This document shows positions 52,346-61,433 of a DNA stretch of 64,000 nucleotides, piece by piece (position 1 is the first letter of the stretch; every line of letters begins with the position of its first letter). Below the pieces are notes generated by a model that saw only the letters and a list, made by a program, of their open reading frames with translations, was not told where the DNA came from and did no database searches. The stretch is taken from assembly GCA_023404675.1 (NCBI GenBank), contig JAEYAW010000029.1, positions 124,001 to 188,000 of the forward strand, in the 5' to 3' direction. The translations under genes and the position numbers were made by a program. The DNA comes from Pseudomonadota bacterium. GTDB lineage: Bacteria > Pseudomonadota > Alphaproteobacteria > Rhizobiales > Xanthobacteraceae.

Positions 52346-53683
52346 TCAACCCGCGAGTTGTCCCGGGATCCAGGATGTTCCGGCGAGAGGAACGCGCGCC
52401 ATGGCGGCCGCCTCGATGGTCAGCGCAACGAGATCTTCCGGCTCCAGATTGTGGAGATGGCTTTTGCCGCAGGCCCGCGCGATGGTCTGCGCCTCCAGCG
52501 TCAGGACTTTCAGATAGTTCGACAGGCGTTGGCCGCCGATCACCGGATCAAGCCGGGCTGACAGGATCGGGTCCTGGGTCGTAATGCCGGCCGGGTCGCG
52601 CCCTTCATGCCAGTCGTCGTAGCAACCGGCGGTGGTACCGAGAGCTTGGTATTCGGCCTCGTAGCGCGGATCGTTGTCACCCAGCGCGATCAGGGCTGCG
52701 GTCCCGACGGACACCGCATCGGCTCCCAGCGCCAGCGCCTTGGCGACGTCCGCGCCGCTGCGGATGCCGCCCGATACGATCAGTTGCACCTTCCGGTGCA
52801 TGTCCAGATCCTGCAGCGCCTGAACCGCATCGCGAACCGCGGACAGGATCGGAATGCCGACATGTTCGATGAAGACATCCTGCGAGGCAGCCGTGCCGCC
52901 CTGCATGCCGTCCAGCACCACAACGTCCGCGCCAGACTTCACGCACAGCGCGACGTCATAGTAAGGGCGACTCGCACCGATCTTGAGATAGATCGGCTTT
53001 TCCCATGCGGTCAGCTCGCGCAGCTCCAGAATCTTGATCTCAAGATCGTCTGCGCCGGTCCAGTCCGGATGACGGCAGGCCGACCGCTGGTCGATGCCTT
53101 TCGGCAGATTGCGCATCGCGGCAACGCGGTCCGAGATCTTCTGGCCGAGCAGCATGCCGCCACCGCCGGGCTTGGCGCCCTGTCCGATCACGATCTCGAT
53201 GGCGTCGGCCTTGCGCAGGTCGTCCGGGTTCATGCCGTAGCGCGACGGCAGATATTGATAGACAAGCGTCTTCGACTGGCCGCGCTCTTCGGGCGTCATG
53301 CCGCCGTCGCCGGTCGTGGTCGAGGTGCCGGCGAGAGTCGCCCCGCGCCCCAGCGCTTCCTTGGCCTGCGCGGAAAGCGAGCCAAAGCTCATTCCGGCAA
53401 TCGTGATCGGAATATCGAGCTGGATCGGCTTCTTCGCGAAGCGGGTGCCGAGCGTGACGCGCGTGTCGCACTTCTCCCGATAGCCTTCGAGCGGATAGCG
53501 CGACATCGACGCGCCCAGAAACACCAGGTCGTCGAAATGCGGCAACTGCCGCTTCGTGCCGCCACCCCGGATGTCATAAATTCCGGTTGCCGCCGCACGG
53601 CGAATTTCAGCAATCGAATGATCGTCGAACGTCGCGGAACGACGTGGCGGCGTATAGCCCCAGTTCCGGCTGAGGGCGTTCAT
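52346..53683 (-). CDS. mgsC: FMN-binding glutamate-synthase-like protein (MgsC/GlxD type)
   Basis: A 445-aa TIM-barrel FMN protein related to the central/FMN domain of GltB. It shows FGSLSAQAKEALGRGATLAGTSTTTGDGGM, IGQGAKPGGGGMLLG, VVLDGMQGGTAASQDVF and IVSGGIRSGADVAKALALGADAVSVG. Free-standing versions with split partner subunits form N-methylglutamate synthase (MgsABC) or the uncharacterised GlxBCD complex. It overlaps mgsB by 1 nt. The mgs name is family-level inference. Confidence 0.85.
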   Translation of the reverse strand: MNALSRNWGYTPPRRSATFDDHSIAEIRRAAATGIYDIRGGGTKRQLPHFDDLVFLGASMSRYPLEGYREKCDTRVTLGTRFAKKPIQLDIPITIAGMSFGSLSAQAKEALGRGATLAGTSTTTGDGGMTPEERGQSKTLVYQYLPSRYGMNPDDLRKADAIEIVIGQGAKPGGGGMLLGQKISDRVAAMRNLPKGIDQRSACRHPDWTGADDLEIKILELRELTAWEKPIYLKIGASRPYYDVALCVKSGADVVVLDGMQGGTAASQDVFIEHVGIPILSAVRDAVQALQDLDMHRKVQLIVSGGIRSGADVAKALALGADAVSVGTAALIALGDNDPRYEAEYQALGTTAGCYDDWHEGRDPAGITTQDPILSARLDPVIGGQRLSNYLKVLTLEAQTIARACGKSHLHNLEPEDLVALTIEAAAMARVPLAGTSWIPGQLAG

Positions 53684-54372
53684 CAGTAGGCTCCCGCATG
53701 ATCGACGTGAAAGTTGTAAAGCTTGCGCGCCGAGCCGTAGCGCCGGAATTCGGCGACATCCACGGTGTTGGCCTCGCCGGCCTGATCGAGAAGCGAGAAC
53801 AGCTCGGCCCTGTGCTCATCCCTCATCTCCTTCTCGATGCAATCGGCCCCGAGACTGGCGACGCGGCCGCGGACATACAGCCGCGCCTCGTAGATCGAAT
53901 CTCCCAGAGCTTCGCCCGCGTCGCCGAACGCGACCAGACGACCGCTCTGCCCCATGAACGCGGACAGATGGCCGATCTCTCCCTTCACGACGATGTCGAT
54001 GCCTTTCATCGAGATGCCGCAGCGCGCGCCGGCATTGCCGTCCACCAGCAGCAGTCCGCCATGGCCAGTCGCGCCCGCGGACTGGCTGACGTCGCCCTTT
54101 ACATGAATCAGGCCGGACATCATGTTCTCGCCCACGCCCTGCCCGGCGTTGCCGTCAATGACGATGCGGGCATGCTTGTTCATGCCTGCGCAGTAATAGC
54201 CGACGTGCCCCGCGATACGCACTTCGACGGGCGCATCGAGCCCCACCGCGATGGCATGTCGGCCTTCCGGGTTGAGCACCTGCCAGAGCGTTTCGTTGGT
54301 TGTGGCATCGAGCGTCTGAAGCTGGGCATTCAGATCGCGCAGCGCCGTCGTGGTCAGATCGATCTCGGTCAT
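53683..54372 (-). CDS. mgsB: GltB C-terminal-domain (GXGXG) subunit, MgsB/GlxC type
   Basis: A 229-aa beta-helix protein with the Gly-rich GXGXG repeats seen in GltB and formylmethanofuran dehydrogenase C: GNAGQGVGENMMSGLIHVKGDVSQSAGATGHGGLLLVDGNAGARCGISMKG. It helps channel ammonia or amine between the GATase and FMN subunits. Its ATG overlaps mgsA's stop by 4 nt (ATGA), and its stop overlaps mgsC by 1 nt. Confidence 0.87.
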   Translation of the reverse strand: MTEIDLTTTALRDLNAQLQTLDATTNETLWQVLNPEGRHAIAVGLDAPVEVRIAGHVGYYCAGMNKHARIVIDGNAGQGVGENMMSGLIHVKGDVSQSAGATGHGGLLLVDGNAGARCGISMKGIDIVVKGEIGHLSAFMGQSGRLVAFGDAGEALGDSIYEARLYVRGRVASLGADCIEKEMRDEHRAELFSLLDQAGEANTVDVAEFRRYGSARKLYNFHVDHAGAY

Positions 54373-55271
54373 GCCCGGTGCTCCCAGAAGTACGGCGTGG
54401 CAGGCTTCGGCTCGAAAACACGAGCCTGCACGATGCCGGGAAGTCCGGTCAGGCTGCGATACTCGGACGCAAAGGCGACATAGTCGTCCGTTTCGGCCAT
54501 CACGGCGGGCTTGCAGGCGATGGGATCGCGCAACACGCCGAATCCATTCTTCGTGCCGACCACGAAGGTGAAAAAGCCATCGAGATCGTTGAGGCCGGAC
54601 TTCAGCGCATCGCCAAGGCTGGCACCGCGCCGCATCTCGCGGGTCAGATAGCCGGCTGCCACCTCGGTGTCGTTCTGAGTTTCGATCGCAATGCCGTCGC
54701 GCTTCAGCTCGCGACGCAGCGAGGCGTGATTGGACAGCGAGCCGTTGTGGACGAGGCACTGATCGCTTCCCGTTGAGAACGGATGCGCACCGTTGGTGGT
54801 GACGGCCGACTCGGTCGCCATCCGGGTGTGCGCGATGCCGTGCGTACCGCTGATGCCCGCGATATCGAAACTGCGCGCAACGTCGTCCGGATATCCGACC
54901 TCCTTGTAAATCTCCAGGCTGACGCCCTCGCTGACGATCCGCACGGCGGGCGCGTTCGCCTGCAACCATGCCCTGACCGGCGCCACGTCTACCGCCGGAA
55001 TGACAAGGACCGCGTGCGTAAAGCGCTCCGTTATCAAAACGGGACCGCCGAGCAGCAGCGACAGCTCCGCAGCCATCGCCTCATAGTCGATGTCTTCATC
55101 GGGCGATGTCAGGGTCAGTTTGACCTGCCCCTCGAAGGAGGTCGAATAAAGGGCAAAGCCCGCCGAATCCGGGCCGCGGCTGCACAGCGTCGACGTCATC
55201 TCCGCCAGCAGTGCGCCGAGCGCGGGCTGAAGCCGATGGCTTTTGAGAAAAAGACCTGCAATTCCACACAT
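54369..55271 (-). CDS. mgsA: Class II glutamine amidotransferase subunit, MgsA/GlxB type
   Basis: A 300-aa Ntn-hydrolase. The start MCGIAGLF places the nucleophile Cys at position 2, exposed after Met removal. Further motifs are SRGPDSAGFALY, ISGTHGIAHTRMATESAV and HNGSLSNHASLRREL. It supplies nitrogen from glutamine or a gamma-glutamyl amide to the partner subunits. The frame is open 7 codons further upstream, but the Cys2 rule fixes this start. Confidence 0.88.
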   Translation of the reverse strand: MCGIAGLFLKSHRLQPALGALLAEMTSTLCSRGPDSAGFALYSTSFEGQVKLTLTSPDEDIDYEAMAAELSLLLGGPVLITERFTHAVLVIPAVDVAPVRAWLQANAPAVRIVSEGVSLEIYKEVGYPDDVARSFDIAGISGTHGIAHTRMATESAVTTNGAHPFSTGSDQCLVHNGSLSNHASLRRELKRDGIAIETQNDTEVAAGYLTREMRRGASLGDALKSGLNDLDGFFTFVVGTKNGFGVLRDPIACKPAVMAETDDYVAFASEYRSLTGLPGIVQARVFEPKPATPYFWEHRA

Positions 55272-55298
55272 CTGTCGTGTCCGCTCGATCAAGAAAAC

Positions 55299-56696
55299 TC
55301 AGAAGAAACTCAGATAGCGTTCGATTTCCCAGTCCGAGACATGGCGGTGATATTCGATCCACTCCGACCGCTTGAGCGTGATGAATTCATTCACAACGGC
55401 CTCGCCCAGTGCATCGGAGAACAAGCGATCGGATTCGAGCGCATCCAGCGCCTCGTTCAGGTTCTGCGGCAGCAGCCCGACCCCCATTTCGCGGATCGCT
55501 TCCAGCGAGAGATCGTAGAAGTTGATGTTCTTCGGCTCTCCCGGATCCAGCTCGCGATCGATGCCGTCGAGACCGGCCGCGATCAGGGCCGCCGTCGCCA
55601 GGTAAGGATTCATGCTGCTGTCGCTGGTGCGGATTTCGATCCGTCCGTAAGGGGCACGCACCATCGCGGTGCGATTGTTGTCGCCATAGGCGATGAAGGC
55701 CGGCGCCCAGGTCGCACCGGACACCGTGCGTCCCACGACAAGGCGCTTGTAGGAATTGACCGTCGGCGCCATCAGCGCCGTCAGCGCCCGGGCGTGAGCC
55801 ATGATCCCGCCGAGGAAATGATAGCCGAGCTTGCTCAGTCCCAGCCGGTTCGGATCGGAATCGTCGTGAAACAGATTGCGTCCCTCCGCGTCGGCCATCG
55901 AGCAATGGATATGCATCCCGCTGCCGGTCGAGGTACTGCGGGGCTTCGGCATGAACGAGCAGATCGCACCGAGTTCGTTGGCAATTTCCGCCGCCGCCAT
56001 CTTGAAGAGCAGAATCTGGTCAGCCGATTTCAGCGCATCCGCGTATTTGAAATTGATCTCGTACTGGCCGTTCGCGTCCTCGTGATCGATCTGGTAGACA
56101 TCGATTCCGACCGCCTGCAGGGATTCCGTCAGCCGCTCAAGGAATGCGCGCCCCCGCATCAGCCCGCGATAATCGTAGGCCGGCTTGACCAACGCATCCG
56201 TCCCGTCGAACGGGACAAGCTTGCCGTTCTCATCACGGCGCAGCAGGATGAATTCCGGTTCGAGGCCCGTGTTCAGCGTCCAGCCGCGTTCGGCCAACCG
56301 CGCGGTCTGCACTTTGAGCACGTTGCGCGTATCGATGGCGTGCGGCGCGCCCTTCACGGTGCCGACCCCCATCAGTCGCGCATAACCCGGCACCCACGGT
56401 GTCAGCGTCAGTGTGTCGAGTTCGCACACCACCATGAATTCGGATTCGTGGGGCTGCATTCCCAGTCCCCACGCACCCGCGCCCGCAAAGCCCGCGCCAT
56501 CGGTGAGAATATCTTCCAGATGCTGCACGGGAACGGCCTTGCTCTTGGCAACGCCGTGAATGTCGACGAACTGCGCCAGCACATAACGAATGCCGGCCTG
56601 CCTCAGGAATGACTGTGCGGATTCCAGATCGAGCCTTTCGGGTGCCGCAAGACTTCCCGGCGCATGCGCGCCAACCCACGAATTGGAGAGGTGCAT
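55299..56696 (-). CDS. gmaS: Type III glutamine-synthetase-like ligase (GmaS/GlnT type)
   Basis: A 465-aa GS-fold ligase. Its motifs are YVLAQFVDIHGVAKSKAVP, GLEPEFIL, YQIDHEDANGQYEINF (metal-binding Glu), GSGMHIHCSM and RTSDSSMNPYLATAALI. It ends HVSDWEIERYLSFF, as in gamma-glutamylmethylamide synthetases and GlnT. With mgsABC downstream it would join an amine (such as methylamine) to glutamate with ATP, then pass it to 2-oxoglutarate as N-methylglutamate. Glutamine synthetase or gamma-glutamylputrescine synthetase activity are alternatives. Confidence 0.83.
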   Translation of the reverse strand: MHLSNSWVGAHAPGSLAAPERLDLESAQSFLRQAGIRYVLAQFVDIHGVAKSKAVPVQHLEDILTDGAGFAGAGAWGLGMQPHESEFMVVCELDTLTLTPWVPGYARLMGVGTVKGAPHAIDTRNVLKVQTARLAERGWTLNTGLEPEFILLRRDENGKLVPFDGTDALVKPAYDYRGLMRGRAFLERLTESLQAVGIDVYQIDHEDANGQYEINFKYADALKSADQILLFKMAAAEIANELGAICSFMPKPRSTSTGSGMHIHCSMADAEGRNLFHDDSDPNRLGLSKLGYHFLGGIMAHARALTALMAPTVNSYKRLVVGRTVSGATWAPAFIAYGDNNRTAMVRAPYGRIEIRTSDSSMNPYLATAALIAAGLDGIDRELDPGEPKNINFYDLSLEAIREMGVGLLPQNLNEALDALESDRLFSDALGEAVVNEFITLKRSEWIEYHRHVSDWEIERYLSFF

Positions 56697-56875
56697 GATG
56701 TGTGCCCTGATCTTACAAGACGCTCGGCCTTCACCATCCCCTAACGATCAGGAGCGATGGCGCGCAGCGTTGATTTCCGCTGTCGAAGCGGTGATAACAG
56801 CGCCTTGCATTTCATGCAACTTATTTTTACATGGTGCAACATTGACCAGACGCGGCCCAGAAAGCAGGCAGTGAC

Positions 56876-58237
56876 ATGATCGGGACTGACGCGTTGCCAA
56901 GCGTAACCTTCGTGAGGTTGGCCGAGTTGGCTCGCGCGGACGCGCGCGCGCGCGCCGGCTTCGGTACACCCTACTGGTGGCGGGAGGCGCCGCCTGCCAC
57001 GGGCCCGTGGGACGAGTCGCCCGCGACCGCCGATGTCGTGATCGTCGGCTCCGGCTTCACAGGCCTGTCGGCCGCGCTGGTGCTGGCGCGTGCGGGACGC
57101 GAGGTGATTGTGGTGGATGCCGGCGTGCCAGGATTCGGCGCCAGCACCCGGAACGGCGGACAAGTCGGCAGCGGCAACCAGAAATTCCGCGTCAAGACTC
57201 TCATCGCAATGATGGGCGAGGCCAAAGCTGTCGCGCTGCTCCGCGAGGGCGTCGAAATGCTGGACGGCATCGAATCGTTGATCGTTGAGGAAAAGATCGC
57301 GTGCGACTTCGTCCGCTGCGGACGGTTTCGCGGCGCGATGCGGCCCGAGCACTACGAGTCCATGGCGCGCGACATGGACGACCTTCGCCGGTTTGCGGAC
57401 GTCGAGTCGTTCATGGTGTCACGCGGCGAGCAGCACAGGGAGATCGGCAGCGACCTGTTTCATGGCGGCTCCGTGCTGCCGCAGGATGCCAGCCTGCATC
57501 CGGGAAAATATCACGCTGGCCTGCTGCGGTCCGCGATCAATGCCGGCGTGCGCGTAGTCGGCAACATGCCCGTTCGCGTCATCCTTTCGGACCAAGACGG
57601 ACACGCTGTTCAGTTCGACGGTCGGACGATCCACACCCGCGACGTACTCGTCGCAACCAATGGCTACACGAAAAACGTCGGTGCCTTCTTCCGGAAACGG
57701 ATCGTGCCCATGGTGTCGGCCCAGATCGCAACGGGCCCCATTGCCCCGTCCGTGTTCGACAGCCTGATGCCGACGCGGCGCGTCTACGGCAACACCAACC
57801 GGGTGTTTTTCTATTATCGCCCTGCGCCCGGTGAGAACCGCCTGATCTGGGGCGGACGCGGCGCGCATTTCACGTCCGCGCAGCGCGGCGCGGCCTACGC
57901 TCATCTCGCCCGCGATCTGCTCCGCACATTTCCGCAACTGGCCGACGTCACCGTCGAGAACGGCTGGACCGGCCAGATCGGATATACCTTCGACGAGTTT
58001 CCGCATCTCGGCCGTTCGCCACAGGGTGTGTATTACGCCATGGGCTATTGCGGCACGGGCGTGTCGCGCTCGACGCATTTCGGGCGCAAGATCGCACTGC
58101 AAATGCTGGGACGACGCGAGGGGGCGTCGGAGTTCGACAGCCTGAATTTTCCAAGTCACCTCTTTCACGCGTTCGCGCGACCTGCCGTTCCGTTCTACGA
58201 GGCCTTGTATCGCCTTCGCGACGCCACCGGTATTTAG
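56876..58237 (+). CDS. FAD-dependent amine oxidase/dehydrogenase (DAO/PuuB-like)
   Basis: A 453-aa protein with an N-terminal FAD dinucleotide-binding motif after a short leader: ADVVIVGSGFTGLSAALVLARAG, about residues 50-72, then STRNGGQVGSGNQKF. The C-terminal FAD motif reads GYTFDEFPHLGRSPQGVYYAMGYCGTGVSRS. Relatives include PuuB and OrdL, which oxidise N-substituted or gamma-glutamylated amines. It is divergent from the gmaS-mgs operon and may oxidise a product of it. A GCAGGCAG ribosome binding site precedes the ATG. Confidence 0.83.
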   Translation: MIGTDALPSVTFVRLAELARADARARAGFGTPYWWREAPPATGPWDESPATADVVIVGSGFTGLSAALVLARAGREVIVVDAGVPGFGASTRNGGQVGSGNQKFRVKTLIAMMGEAKAVALLREGVEMLDGIESLIVEEKIACDFVRCGRFRGAMRPEHYESMARDMDDLRRFADVESFMVSRGEQHREIGSDLFHGGSVLPQDASLHPGKYHAGLLRSAINAGVRVVGNMPVRVILSDQDGHAVQFDGRTIHTRDVLVATNGYTKNVGAFFRKRIVPMVSAQIATGPIAPSVFDSLMPTRRVYGNTNRVFFYYRPAPGENRLIWGGRGAHFTSAQRGAAYAHLARDLLRTFPQLADVTVENGWTGQIGYTFDEFPHLGRSPQGVYYAMGYCGTGVSRSTHFGRKIALQMLGRREGASEFDSLNFPSHLFHAFARPAVPFYEALYRLRDATGI

Positions 58238-58601
58238 AGAGTCGCAGCAGACGGCCTTCCGACAACCACAGACTTTGCCAAGACAGCGCGCGGCCACAGC
58301 GCGCGGCCGCAATCAGCGCACACCAATGCGCGGGATATGTCCGGCAGAGTCGAACCGCAATCGATGATTTAAGGCTTCTCGCCACACAACTCGGCACGAT
58401 TCCGAGCAAGGCCCGCCGTTGGGGACGGGCCCGAAGACGAATGCTGTTCCGTGTGAAGAAAGCGCATCAGATCAAAAAGCTGGAGCAACCGCGCCATTGA
58501 ACGAAAGCTGACTTGTTCTGGTCGATTTGGCCAGACCCGATACGCGTGCTAGGGTAAAAACGTTGCGTCACTCCCGCCTGTTCGAGAACAAGGTTCGCTT
58601 C
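58238..58601. other. Gene-poor stretch between two FAD protein genes
   Basis: I find no supported gene in these 364 bp. A 13-bp tandem duplication (ACAGCGCGCGGCC twice, 58283-58308) is present. A short basic frame ending at 58500 (its last residues MLFRVKKAHQIKKLEQPRH) has no family or ribosome binding site support. The promoter of the downstream gene should lie near its right end. Confidence 0.45.
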
Positions 58602-60026
58602 ATGCCCGGTTTTTCGGAACGACATGCCATCATCGTCGGGGGAGGTGCCTCAGGCGTTCTGCTCGCCTATCAGCTCCTGCGCCAGGGAGGAGCCGGTCTT
58701 CACGTCACTCTGGTGGAAAAGAGCGCGGATATCGCGCGCGGTCTCGCATACCGGACCGATAATCCGGATCACCTGCTCAACGTGCGCGCCGCAAATATGA
58801 GCGCCCTGCCCGATGCGCCGGATCACTTCTGGCGCTGGTTGAATGATCGCCCGGCCGACTTGCCGGTCGATCCCACGCCGTTCTGTTTCGTGTCACGGCG
58901 AATCTATGGCGACTACCTTAACGATCTCGTCAAACCATTCCTTGCCAATCACACCGAGGCATCGCGCCTGACACGTCGCGCAGGCGAATGCGTCAGGATC
59001 AACGAAGCTTCAGACTGCGTCACCATCGGCCTTGCCGACGGAACGCAGATCAGGGGCGACGTCGTTATCCTCGCCACGGGCCACGAAGTCGCGGCAACGC
59101 AATCTCACGGGCAGACAGAAACGCATATCCGGACGGAGACAACGGAACGCGATGCCGTTCTGATTCTCGGAACGGGCCTGACGATGGTCGATCAGGTTCT
59201 GAGCCTGCGGCGCGGCGGACATCGCGGGCCCATCGTGGCGATGTCGCGGCGCGGATTGATACCGCGCGCGCACCGCCACATCGCGCCGCTTTCGCTGCGC
59301 GAGACGGATATACCATTCGGCGCCAGCATCGGCGCGCTGACGCGATGGATACGTCTGCGCATTGCCTCCCATTGCGCGGCCGGCGGCGACTGGCGTTCGG
59401 TCATCGATGCGCTGCGTCCGTTCAGCCAGAAACTGTGGCGTGAACTTCCGGCCCAATCCAGGCGGCGATTTCTCGAACATGCAAGAGCCTGGTGGGACGT
59501 TCATCGCCATCGCATGTCACCCGATATCGAGCGCCTTATCGCGCAGGCCATGTCCGAAGGACAGTTGATCCTGAAGGCAGGCAAGGTCGTCAGGATCGAA
59601 GATCGAGCGAATTCGACGCGCGTGATCTATCGGCCCCGGGGCAAAACGGAACACGAATATCTCGACGTCAGCGGAATTATCGACTGCACCGGGTTTGGCT
59701 CCGCCAACCTGAGCGCCAATCCCGCGCTTCGCAGTCTGCTCGATCAGGGGCTGGCGCGCCCTGACCCGCTTCGCATCGGCCTCGACATCAGCGAAAACAG
59801 CGCCATCATTCGCGCGGACGGTACGCTCTCCCCTCGCCTGTTCGCGGTCGGTCCCGTCACGCGGGCGGCCTTCTGGGAAATCTCCGCGATTCCCGATATT
59901 CGCAACCAGTGCGCCAAGCTGGCCGGCGACATCGCAAACGATCTTGTTCAAGGTCGGCTTTCGAGGCGCAGGCCCGATCAGACGGGGCGCTACAAGTCAG
60001 TTTGCGACCCGCAGACCGCGCCGTAG
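58602..60026 (+). CDS. FAD/NAD(P)-binding protein (FAD_NAD_binding_9 type)
   Basis: A 474-aa flavoprotein. The N-terminal Rossmann motif AIIVGGGASGVLLAYQLL is at about residues 9-26, with HLLNVRAANMSALPD and SRRIYGDYL typical of the family. A second nucleotide-binding motif is LILGTGLTMVDQVLSL, and IDCTGFGS closes the FAD site. Substrate is unknown; such proteins occur near siderophore, sulfur or transport genes. AAGG precedes the chosen ATG. Confidence 0.8.
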   Translation: MPGFSERHAIIVGGGASGVLLAYQLLRQGGAGLHVTLVEKSADIARGLAYRTDNPDHLLNVRAANMSALPDAPDHFWRWLNDRPADLPVDPTPFCFVSRRIYGDYLNDLVKPFLANHTEASRLTRRAGECVRINEASDCVTIGLADGTQIRGDVVILATGHEVAATQSHGQTETHIRTETTERDAVLILGTGLTMVDQVLSLRRGGHRGPIVAMSRRGLIPRAHRHIAPLSLRETDIPFGASIGALTRWIRLRIASHCAAGGDWRSVIDALRPFSQKLWRELPAQSRRRFLEHARAWWDVHRHRMSPDIERLIAQAMSEGQLILKAGKVVRIEDRANSTRVIYRPRGKTEHEYLDVSGIIDCTGFGSANLSANPALRSLLDQGLARPDPLRIGLDISENSAIIRADGTLSPRLFAVGPVTRAAFWEISAIPDIRNQCAKLAGDIANDLVQGRLSRRRPDQTGRYKSVCDPQTAP

Positions 60027-60252
60027 CGGGATTTATAGGTGCGGATTTTTGATCCGAGCGCGCGCCCGGCAGCACGTCGAACGACATCCGGCGATTGTTG
60101 CATTCCACATTCCCTGCACCGGAAGCAAAAATCACACTGTCGTCACCGCGATATTTGGAAGCTCATTGTTCGTGGCTTCGCTTATTTTGGCCTGCCATGT
60201 GCAAGGCGACGCGGGTCTCGCTTTGCTCTCCCGAGCAACGTCGGAGCGAACC

Positions 60253-61221
60253 GTGAAGCTGAATCGCCGCATCTTCCTCGCCGCGGGTATCGTGGCTGCG
60301 AGCCTGTATGCACAGACCTCCATTGCAAGCGCGCAGGACACGTCTCGCGTCCGCATCGGGCTGCAAAGGTCATCCACGCTCATCGCCATTCTCCGGGCGA
60401 ATGGCGAGCTGGAAAAAGCGCTCGCGCCGCTTGGCGTCTCCGTGACGTGGCACGAGTTCACCAGCGGCCTGCCGCTGCTGGAGTCGCTCGGCATCGGCAA
60501 TCTCGATCTCGGCGCGGATGTGGCCGACACCGTTCCCGTCTTTGCGCAGGCAGCCGGCGCGAAGCTGGTCTATGTGGCGGAGGAGAGCCCGTCGCCGAGC
60601 GCACAGGCGATCCTGATCCCCGCCAACTCGAAGATCGGCACGCTGGCCGACCTGAAGGGCAAGAGGATCGCAGTGACCAAGGGCGCCGGCAGTCACTATC
60701 TGCTGCTCGCGGCCCTCACCAAGGCCGGTCTGAATTTCAAGGACATCTCGCCGGCATACCTGGCGCCATCGGACGGGCGAGCGGCTTTCACCAGCGACAA
60801 GGTCGATGCCTGGGTCGCATGGGATCCGTTCCTGACCAGCGCCCAGCGGCAGTCCGGTGCGAAGATCCTCGCGGACGGCAGCGATGGCCTCGCCAGCTAC
60901 AAGCGCTACTATCTCGCCTCGGCGAATTTCGCAAACCAGCGCCCCGATGTCCTCAACGTGATCTTCGGGAAACTGCGCGAGACCGGACAGTGGGTGAAGG
61001 CGAATCCGAAGGATGCCGCCAAGCTGCTCGCCGGACTGTGGAGCATCGATGCCGAAACGGTCGAGGAATCCAACAGCCACCGCAGCTATGACGTGAGACC
61101 TGTCACGAAGTCTGGCCTCGCCGAGCAGCAGAAGATCGCCGACGCCTTCTTCAGCGAAAATCTGTTCCCCAAGAAGATCGACACGTCCGACGTTCTGATC
61201 TGGTCGCCGGCAGCGCCGTGA
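60253..61221 (+). CDS. Orphan SsuA-like (alkanesulfonate/nitrate/taurine family) substrate-binding protein
   Basis: A 322-aa type II binding protein. The N-terminus MKLNRRIFLAAGIVAASL combines a Tat-like RRIFL with an Ala-rich h-region, cleaved near SAQD (residue 26). Mature motifs include LRANGELEKALAPLGVSVTWHEFTSGLPLLESL and LKGKRIAVTKGAGSHYLLLAAL, typical of aliphatic sulfonate binders. The GTG start follows GGAGCGAACC. No ssuBC permease or ATPase genes are nearby, so it must use partners elsewhere. Confidence 0.85.
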   Translation: MKLNRRIFLAAGIVAASLYAQTSIASAQDTSRVRIGLQRSSTLIAILRANGELEKALAPLGVSVTWHEFTSGLPLLESLGIGNLDLGADVADTVPVFAQAAGAKLVYVAEESPSPSAQAILIPANSKIGTLADLKGKRIAVTKGAGSHYLLLAALTKAGLNFKDISPAYLAPSDGRAAFTSDKVDAWVAWDPFLTSAQRQSGAKILADGSDGLASYKRYYLASANFANQRPDVLNVIFGKLRETGQWVKANPKDAAKLLAGLWSIDAETVEESNSHRSYDVRPVTKSGLAEQQKIADAFFSENLFPKKIDTSDVLIWSPAAP

Positions 61222-61228
61222 CGGCCGG

Positions 61229-61256
61229 GGCCCGCGCTTTTCGCGGCCCTTCCCCG
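61229..61256. terminator. Weak terminator-like hairpin after the SsuA-like gene
   Basis: GGGCCCGCG and CGCGGCCC flank a CTTTT loop with one bulged base, followed by TTCCCC. The stem is imperfect and the T-run short, so this is only a candidate end of the ssuA-like transcript. Confidence 0.3.
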
Positions 61257-61336
61257 TCCTGTCTCGTGGACGGCGACAGCACCGCGCGAAAACCTGCTTG
61301 CGTGCGGCGGACAGCTTTCCTATGAAATCCGGGTCT

Positions 61337-61413
61337 GCGCTCGTAGCTCAGCTGGATAGAGCATCGGATTTCGATTCCGAGGGTCGGAGGTTCGAATCCT
61401 TCCGAGCGCGCCA
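61337..61413 (+). tRNA. tRNA-Arg, anticodon TCG
   Basis: A complete cloverleaf of 77 nt with encoded CCA. The acceptor GCGCTCG pairs with CGAGCGC, followed by discriminator G and CCA. The D-arm contains AGCTCAGCTGGATAGAGC. The anticodon stem TCGGA/TCCGA closes the loop TTTCGAT with anticodon TCG (Arg, codons CGA and, by wobble, CGG). The T-arm GGAGGTTCGAATCCTTCC is intact. No integration duplication is seen next to it. Confidence 0.96.
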
Positions 61414-61433
61414 TCAGGTCTATCCCTGATCGC

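Noticed and set aside
52346..55271. Reading mgsABC as an ordinary split glutamate synthase
   Set aside because: The large single-chain GltB and the GltD partner are absent and the gene order with a GmaS/GlnT-type ligase fits the Mgs/Glx arrangement better; not fully excluded.
58283..58500. Small basic frame and 13-bp tandem duplication after the FAD oxidase
   Set aside because: No ribosome binding site or family match; the duplication is a single pair with no wider pattern.
61337..61413. tRNA-Arg as an integration site for an island
   Set aside because: No duplicated tRNA 3' end, integrase or compositional change was seen next to it.
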